Assembly: GCF_900496995.4 (NCBI RefSeq)
Contig: NC_044014.1
Span: 6,646,001-6,710,000 of the forward strand
Direction: 5' to 3'
DNA: 64,000 bases
Source: Aquila chrysaetos chrysaetos
Taxonomy: Eukaryota; Chordata; Aves; Accipitriformes; Accipitridae
Shown: positions 58,701 to 64,000 of the stretch, one piece after another
How positions within the stretch are numbered: the first letter of the stretch is position 1
How the letters are laid out: each line of letters opens with the position of its first letter
Program-made: the position numbers and the translations under genes
Notes under the pieces: generated by a model
What the model was told of the DNA's origin: nothing
The model's database searches: none
The model's input: only the letters and a program-made list of their open reading frames with translations

Positions 58701-61700
58701 AGAAGGAAAAAAAGGTGGCTATTATTTCTGTATGTATTAGTATTAAAATCCTGCTAGCTATCACAGATACTGCACAACACTCAAACTGATTGATACCTGT
58801 ATTCACCATGTTAATCAGACGCTTGCCTAACCTGTGTTATTTTTGGTTTAGTTATGCAAGACGAGATGTGCTTCCTCTGGGAAAATTCACAGTCAACTTG
58901 AGCGGATGTCCAAGAAATAGCATCTTCACAGAGCACATATACCGCATTATCCAGCAGCTTGTTCCAGCAGTAAGAATAATGGCATTATAGTGCTTTAATG
59001 TTTCTGATGGTAGATGTTGGACTAATTGTTCCAACCACATAAAGAATATTTTAGTTCAAGGCAGGCTTCTTAAACAGAGGCTCCTGCTATCCATGTAGAG
59101 GGCAGATAAAAATGGAGATATGGCTTGCCTGTGAGTTGAAGTCTTTATTTACCTAGTCATCTAGGATGAATATGGAATAAAATCATATCCTCATAGGTAT
59201 TAAACTGACAGACGGATGCTGCATACTTTTTGTCTTTCTGGATTGATACATTTAAACATTTAGGTCATTTAATTATCATGTCGTTGCTGTTTATCCCCAA
59301 GTTTGTGGATACTGTTCTGCAGAACATTCATAGTCATTCAGTTTGGGGTCATAATAGTTGTATTGCTGCAATAAATCATTTATTGTTGTTTTGCTCATCC
59401 TAGATGTGCAGAACAGGTGTTATGGGTTCTTAACGGCGTTACTTTCCTTTGGGAAATTTTTTTTTTTTTTTTTAAAGTATTTAGCATTTGGACATTTGGG
59501 TTAAAGTGTATTCTATATTGTGGTAACAAGTTTTGTTTTACTTACTATGGAGGTTCACGGTTATAGCTCTTGCTAAAGGAAGCAGTAGTTACTAGGGAAG
59601 CTGGAGGCGAGGAAATACGCTGATGAGTTTCTTTTCTTGTTGCAGTCCTATCGCCTACAAATGACCATTGAAAACATGAACCATTCACGATTTATCCCAC
59701 ATAAAGACTACGCAGCTAATCGCTTAGTCAGTGGAGTATTGCAGCTTGCCAGCAACACTTCCCTTGTAGTAGATGAGACTCAGCTTGAACAAGGACAGCT
59801 TGACACAACAGGTAGACGTTTTTGGTTTTTTGGTTTGTTCTTTTTTTTTTAAATCTCATCAGGAAGGTTAAAAGTTGATATATATTTTAAGACAGTGATG
59901 CTAATTGTGTCCCAGTGATAATTTTCTATTACAAAACTGTTTGTGGTTTCCATATCCTATTTCATTGCTTGAACTAGCTTCCTGCTAGTCTGCAGCTTTC
60001 TCTGATGTCTTCAGGCTTGATCTCTTGGGGTTTTTTTCCCCTATTTTACTTTCTGGAAGTTCTGGTATTTTGCTCAGAAATGCTTGTGTTGAGTCAAAAT
60101 CTCTATCCCAGACCACATATGACCAATGATGAAACAAGGTGGTTCCTTGTTTAGTATAGCTTTGTTGCGTTGTAGAGAACTCTGGACAGTGTCTGTGTCA
60201 CTCAGTGGAGAAGGCCACTAATTTGAATAATTCTTTAGACCACAATACCTCTGATTCATTGGAATGGCCTTTCAGTTTCCTGTGATAATGAATGAAGAAG
60301 TGGGGGAAGCATATGCTGCTGCCTTATGCTTTATACTTTTCCTGTATATATGGAAACCATCCCTGAAAACCCAACTGAAAACTGGAGATAAAAAAAGGCT
60401 ATTACTGTAGGGAACATAGAATGATGATTCTGTCTTGTAAGCTGATGTAGCGCTGTGTAGTATGCTTTCCACAGCTTTAGACAATTAATTTAATTATAAC
60501 CTACATAAAACAGGTGAGTTGCAGTACCTATTAAAAGTTCAGTAACTGGAGAATGCATAGTACGGATATCTGTGGTGATTTCAAGGAAAGAATAGGAAAT
60601 CACTGGAAGTGACTTTATTTTAAAATAAAAGTGCTATCTTGAGAAACCTGGTAGACTGTGTGATGCTATAAGCCTATTGGCTCTCCCTAATGAGTATCAG
60701 TATTCTGTCCCATTCAAGCATTTAGTCTGGCAGAGCTAGTGAGGTTCAGATTTCAGGTTGATTCTATTTAGAAACATAATCTGTTTGGGTTTTTTTTTTT
60801 TTTTAATTACTGCTGTGAAAAGTTGTTCATTGAAATTATTCTCTTGAGTCTTCCGTATTTTTTTTCTTGCTCTGCTTTAGAAAAGTTACAAAAGTTCACT
60901 AAAGAAAACAGTAAAACTAGTAGAAATCTTTGCCTTGTCTGTTTCAAAAAAAAAAAAAGTCCAAACATGAAAATCCAATTTACAGAAAAATCTTGCTGTG
61001 CTAGTTTATAGGTTTTCTAAAATGTTTGTCCTTAATGTCTAAAAAAACTTCAACGTTTAATGAAAAGTAATATTTTAAGTATTAAAAGTTGCAGATAAAA
61101 AAGGATTGTTAATTTTATTTCGTTTCTGTTGGTGCGAAGTTGTTCTCTACTGAATTTAGAGTAAAAAAGTAAGAATTTTTAATTTCTCGTAACAATGTTG
61201 GGAACAAACTTATTCTTCTCTAGGATTAAATTATCTTCAGATCTAGTAGTTGGTTTGGAATTCTTGGAAGTTACAGCTTAGAGATTTCAAACGGGTAAAT
61301 GTCCCAGAAGTAAACCATAGTATTAAATTTGCCTTTATTTACTAACTTCGCCTTTATTTAAAGTGTAGTAAATTAATACTAATTCATTAAAGGCAAAAAA
61401 ATAACAGTAGATGTGTCATTTGATGCAGTAACACTGCTGAAGAGAAATTCAAATTGTTGGGTACATGTTGGTATTTCAAAGGGAGAATTCCAAGATTTAA
61501 CCAGTTAATTCGTCAGTCTTAACTTTCTAGATTTTAAATAACTTAGTTCCAGGTAAGGCAAGTGACTTCTATAAAAATTTGGCAAAATAATACTGTTATT
61601 CAGCAGTTTTCGTCTTGCTAGCCTAGCTAATGTGTTCTCTATCCAGCAAGACTTCCCCCCCCCACCCCCTCCTTAAACGGTTAAGGAGGGAAATTACACT

Positions 61701-63930
61701 TTCTGCCAGATAATTGGCAGTGTTTTGTTATCTTTTGAGGAGAGATTTATTTCCTCTGTAAATAGTTATTCGGCTTTGTAGGACCAATGAAAACGTTAGT
61801 TATTAACACGTACACTAGGCCAGATAAAATTTAGGCTTGAAATCCTTCGAGAATTCTTAATTTTGGTCTTAAGAAATGCTTGTGTCTATCTGGAAGACAT
61901 TGCAGACACAAGAAGCAACAGGATGCTTGCAATAATTTTTCTATCAGGTGCTCATGAAAAACAAATTGGAAAAAAAAAAATTAGGTCTGACATTTGTTTA
62001 GGTCCAGTTGTCAGAGAATTTGTTCTTGCTTTTCTAGGTGTACATAATGTGACAGCACTGGGTAATCTGATAACTTGGCAGAAGGTGGATTATGACTTCA
62101 ATTACCACCAGATGGAATTCCCATGCAATATTAATGTTCTTATCACTTCAGAGGGCCGATCACTCCTACCGGTATGGCAAGGTCTTCCTGAATTTGGGGA
62201 GTAACTAGAGTTGGTAGCTACTTACTTACTTAGAGCATGCCATTCCAGAGACGAGTGGAGACAGGAAGACTGTCTTGTGACCAGGGGTGGGTATGATACT
62301 AGCATTAGTTACTGCCTTCTCACTCGTGGCTGCAGCCAAGCCAAAAACCTGTTCATAGGAAAACCAAGAGCTTGACCTTCCCTCCTCCTTGGCTGAATAG
62401 ATTGCAATGGCAAGGCAGTGACTGAAGTTATTAACGGAGACCCTAGTAATGGGCAAAGCCTGCAGATAGATACGCCGCTGCTCTCAAAGCCTTTTTCTAG
62501 TACAGTAGGTTCTGGGGGGGTGGGCATGGGAAAAAAGAGCAACAGATCTGGCATTAACCTGAGAAACTGAGTAGCCTAAGCTTACAAATATGTGATCTCT
62601 TGCATTCCAGCTTCCCATGAACTGAGCGTTTGCTCTCTTGCTTCCAAGTGAAACTGGCTCCTGCTTGAATAAGGACTTCATGCTGGTTTTCAAAAAGGGA
62701 ACTGTTAAATATTTAAAGAATGAATTGTCTTTCTTACTTAGTTCTGGGGAATAGTGACTTCTGTTGCTTTAGAGATGAAATTAGTCTTGGAATAGAAAAA
62801 AACAGAATGTGGAAAGAGATGATATGTAATTTTATTTTTCAGTCAGATTGCCAAGTCCACTTACAACCACAGATAATTCCACCAAACATGGAAGAGTATA
62901 TGAACAGCCTCCTAACAGCAGTGCTCCCTTCTGTGTTGAACAAATTCCGAATTTATCTAAGTTTATTGAGGCTGCTGGACTATAGTATATCTGATGAAGT
63001 GACCAAGGTATGGAAGACTTCACTAATGTGTTTTCAACTGTATGTTCAGATAGAAAGCACCTTAACAGAAAGCTGCTGTACTTTCCCATTGCTCTGTCAG
63101 TGATTCTCCTTGAAGTTTTCTAAAAACCAAACAAAAGCATTTTCTTGTCCTGAAAGTGCCTTCAAGGATTTGTACTCAAGTATTTCAGTATATACTTTGC
63201 ATGTACCCTGCTTTCTAAAACTCATTTTGAAAACTAATTTTTTCAAAGATGAGGAGAAGTAGCCTATTTTTACTCAAGCTTGCTTCCTGACAGCAATGAT
63301 TTGAAAGGTTTCTCCTGTAATCTAAGGGTAGTTATGGTGCTTAGCTCCTTAAAAGCTTATCTCATAGCGAAGATTCTTTTTTACCGCTTAATTACATGCC
63401 ATATTGTGTACAGGCAGTAGAAGAAGACTTTGTAGAAATGCGCAAGAATGACCCTGAGAGCATAACAGCTGATGATCTGCACAGAACTCTGCTTGTAGCA
63501 AGGTGGGTAGCACCATTTGTCACACCTGAAGCCTTCCTGGCACTCCGGTAACAAAATAAGTCAATGCTCGTAGCCTGCAGTCTGGCTGTAGTCGCATGAG
63601 GCTGGCTAGCAATCACAAGATGGAGTCTCCTCTTCCCTTGTTCCTTTTGTCACAGATTCTTAGTTGGGCAAAGTATTTCCTCCTTCCTTTCTTCCCATGC
63701 TTTCTAGTTCATAGGATACTGCAAAAAAACTGCTTTTGTACTGTATTAGCTTATCATCAAACCTGAACGAGCTCTTGTTCAATTGCTTTTTCTGTTCATC
63801 CAGGTTCCTGTCTCTCAGCGCGGGGCAGACAACGCTGTCAAGAGAGAGGTGGCTGAGAGCAAAACAGCTGGAGGCATTACGTAAAGCCAGACTTCAGCAG
63901 CAAAAATGTGTTAATGGGAATGAACTTTAA
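46469..63930 (+). CDS. MCMBP: MCM complex-binding protein, 16 coding exons, 2-base frameshift in exon 9
   Basis: Known role: nuclear protein that associates with MCM3-7, stabilising or importing MCM subunits, assisting MCM unloading late in S phase and supporting sister-chromatid cohesion (plant homologue ETG1). Exons: 46469-46526, 47277-47362, 49088-49228, 49540-49581, 50140-50241, 51655-51784, 53168-53319, 54033-54133, 56036-56207, 57101-57224, 58852-58969, 59646-59811, 62038-62171, 62843-63007, 63414-63502, 63804-63930. Apart from exon 9 every junction phase agrees and the protein is collinear with mammalian MCMBP, about 634 residues against 642 in human. Exon 9 is 172 nt where phases require 170; two extra bases at 56151-56154 shift the frame after residue 309, and the literal reading stops at 57134-57136 after 339 residues. 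Intron 5 is U12-type AT-AC. It shares its promoter with SEC23IP. Confidence 0.95.
47277..47362 (+). CDS. MCMBP: MCMBP coding exon 2
   Basis: Acceptor TTTTGTAG, donor TGG|GTGAGA. Encodes residues 20-48, with [19 protein letters not shown] strongly conserved. Nothing recognised in the 1.7-kb intron 2. Confidence 0.96.
49088..49228 (+). CDS. MCMBP: MCMBP coding exon 3
   Basis: Acceptor TTTATAG, donor CGT|GTAAGT. Encodes residues 49-95, including [20 protein letters not shown], the start of an OB-like region conserved from plants to animals. Intron 3 is 311 nt and plain. Confidence 0.96.
49540..49581 (+). CDS. MCMBP: MCMBP coding exon 4 (42-nt small exon)
   Basis: Acceptor TTGACAG, donor GGG|GTAAGT, phase 0 on both sides. 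Encodes [14 protein letters not shown] (residues 96-109). Intron 4 (558 nt) carries a perfect 9-bp hairpin at 49949-49971. Confidence 0.95.
50140..50241 (+). CDS. MCMBP: MCMBP coding exon 5, ending at an AT-AC donor
   Basis: Acceptor TATTCTAG; encodes residues 110-143, ending [19 protein letters not shown]. Coding homology runs to 50241, where the next bases are ATATCTTTT rather than GT. This is the U12-type donor of intron 5. Confidence 0.94.
50242..51654 (+). other. MCMBP: U12-type AT-AC intron 5 of MCMBP
   Basis: The intron begins ATATCTTTT (U12 consensus ATATCCTTT) and ends TTTTAC. The sequence TCCTTAAT at 51635-51642 matches the U12 branch-point consensus TCCTTAAC at the usual short distance, about 13 nt from the acceptor. 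Joining the exons here keeps phase 0 and yields [13 protein letters not shown], collinear with the mammalian protein. Using the nearby GT (50233) and AG (51665) instead gives a stop after six codons. Confidence 0.9.
51635..51642 (+). promoter_or_regulatory. U12-type branch-point motif TCCTTAAT
   Basis: One mismatch from TCCTTAAC; the likely branch adenosine is at 51640 or 51641, 13-14 nt before the end of the intron at 51654. Confidence 0.85.
51655..51784 (+). CDS. MCMBP: MCMBP coding exon 6
   Basis: Follows the AC acceptor of the U12 intron; donor ATGG|GTAATA is a weak GT-type site. Encodes residues 144-186: [20 protein letters not shown], then an acidic EDEDMDL run, a likely disordered phospho-rich linker with a basic cluster (RHKR). 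Nothing recognised in the 1.4-kb intron 6. Confidence 0.94.
53168..53319 (+). CDS. MCMBP: MCMBP coding exon 7
   Basis: Acceptor TTTTCAG, donor AAG|GTAACA. Encodes residues 187-237: a variable Gly/His stretch, then [12 protein letters not shown], and [18 protein letters not shown] at the end. Intron 7 is 713 nt with nothing recognised. Confidence 0.95.
54033..54133 (+). CDS. MCMBP: MCMBP coding exon 8
   Basis: Acceptor GTGGCAG, donor AGAG|GTAAGG. Encodes residues 238-270 ([20 protein letters not shown]). Ends two bases into the next codon. Intron 8 (54134-56035) contains the G/T-rich and long pyrimidine tract at 55619-55748. Confidence 0.95.
55619..55748 (+). repeat. G/T-rich block followed by an 84-nt T/C tract in MCMBP intron 8
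   Basis: 55619-55663 is G/T-rich with four runs of three or more G; 55664-55747 is uninterrupted pyrimidine, mostly T with single C. It ends about 290 nt before the exon 9 acceptor. Confidence 0.9.
56036..56207 (+). CDS. MCMBP: MCMBP coding exon 9, containing a 2-base frameshift
   Basis: Acceptor TTCCTAG, donor ACCT|GTGAGT. The first part reads [20 protein letters not shown] and [10 protein letters not shown] in the expected frame. From about 56151 the conserved continuation [18 protein letters not shown] is found two bases out of frame, because CACA stands where CA is expected. Exon length is 172; flanking phases need 170. Both parts match the family well, so the exon itself is certain. Confidence 0.95.
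57101..57224 (+). CDS. MCMBP: MCMBP coding exon 10
   Basis: Acceptor TTTATCAG, donor AGT|GTAAGT. In the conserved frame it encodes residues 328-368 ([32 protein letters not shown]), part of the MCM-like core. In the literal shifted frame translation ends at TGA 57134-57136. Nothing recognised in the 1.6-kb intron 10. Confidence 0.95.
58852..58969 (+). CDS. MCMBP: MCMBP coding exon 11
   Basis: Acceptor TGGTTTAG, donor GCA|GTAAGA. Encodes residues 369-408: [34 protein letters not shown], one of the most conserved stretches of the family. Intron 11 is 676 nt with only a T-run near 59457-59474. Confidence 0.96.
59646..59811 (+). CDS. MCMBP: MCMBP coding exon 12
   Basis: Acceptor TGTTGCAG, donor ACAG|GTAGAC (weak). 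Encodes residues 409-463: [41 protein letters not shown]. Intron 12 (2.2 kb) holds only short homopolymers. Confidence 0.95.
62038..62171 (+). CDS. MCMBP: MCMBP coding exon 13
   Basis: Acceptor TTTCTAG, donor CCG|GTATGG. Encodes residues 464-508: [40 protein letters not shown]. Intron 13 is 671 nt with nothing recognised. Confidence 0.96.
62843..63007 (+). CDS. MCMBP: MCMBP coding exon 14
   Basis: Acceptor TTTTTCAG, donor AAG|GTATGG, phase 0 both sides (55 codons, residues 509-563). Encodes [20 protein letters not shown] and [20 protein letters not shown]. Intron 14 is 406 nt. Confidence 0.96.
63414..63502 (+). CDS. MCMBP: MCMBP coding exon 15
   Basis: Acceptor TGTACAG, donor CAAG|GTGGGT. 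Encodes residues 564-592: [20 protein letters not shown] and LLVA. Intron 15 is 301 nt and plain. Confidence 0.96.
63804..63930 (+). CDS. MCMBP: MCMBP coding exon 16 (stop codon)
   Basis: Acceptor TCATCCAG. Encodes [20 protein letters not shown] and ends [11 protein letters not shown] followed by TAA at 63928-63930, the same C-terminus as the mammalian protein. Confidence 0.97.
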
Positions 63931-64000
63931 TATTTTGTGGATGTCGCTATGAAAATTTGTCTAATCCTAGATGGAACCCATACTAAGATTGGAATATTGT
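63931..64000 (+). other. MCMBP: start of the MCMBP 3' untranslated region
   Basis: Follows the TAA directly and is cut by the window edge. No polyadenylation signal lies in these 70 bases. Confidence 0.8.

Noticed and set aside
1-64000. CRISPR arrays, prokaryotic operons, tRNA or rRNA genes, prophage-like modules
   Set aside because: None seen. The window is intron-rich vertebrate DNA, with no regularly spaced direct repeats of CRISPR type and no cloverleaf sequence that I could recognise by eye.

Overview
This is a vertebrate nuclear window, almost certainly avian. Two multi-exon genes with GT-AG introns (one intron is AT-AC) sit back to back on a CpG-island promoter. The interspersed repeats are bird types: CR1 LINE fragments and four solo endogenous-retrovirus LTRs, one family carrying the GGAGCAG-rich minisatellite seen in many birds. 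The species cannot be named from sequence alone. In mammals MCMBP and SEC23IP are also divergent neighbours (human 10q26), so synteny agrees with the gene calls.

Layout. 1-22.8 kb is gene-poor: two solo LTRs (3471-4614 and 11901-12480), two CR1 pieces (about 13464-13650 and 18225-18345) and unassigned unique DNA. The part nearest SEC23IP is probably its long 3' UTR. 22,878-46,172 (minus strand) is SEC23IP, the COPII-associated p125/DDHD-family protein: 18 coding exons, all in frame, giving a 998-residue product. Two more solo LTRs lie in its introns 16 and 17, both antisense to the gene. 45.77-46.83 kb is a CpG island with a bidirectional promoter; the start codons are 297 bp apart and a perfect YY1-type element lies between them. 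46,469-63,930 (plus strand) is MCMBP, the MCM-complex binding protein: 16 coding exons with the stop codon 70 bases before the window edge.

Main observations. (1) MCMBP intron 5 is a U12-type AT-AC intron with donor, branch-point and acceptor all recognisable, and the GT-AG alternative fails. (2) MCMBP exon 9 has 2 extra bases (a CA duplication) that break an otherwise conserved frame; read literally the protein stops at 339 instead of about 634 residues. An assembly error or rare allele is more likely than gene loss. (3) SEC23IP intron 11 has a G19 run just after a weak donor and a (TG)9T6 tract against its acceptor, next to a symmetric 96-nt SAM-domain exon. (4) Three of the four LTRs have convincing target-site duplications, so their edges can be placed exactly. 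No bacterial-style system, CRISPR array or new gene family was found.
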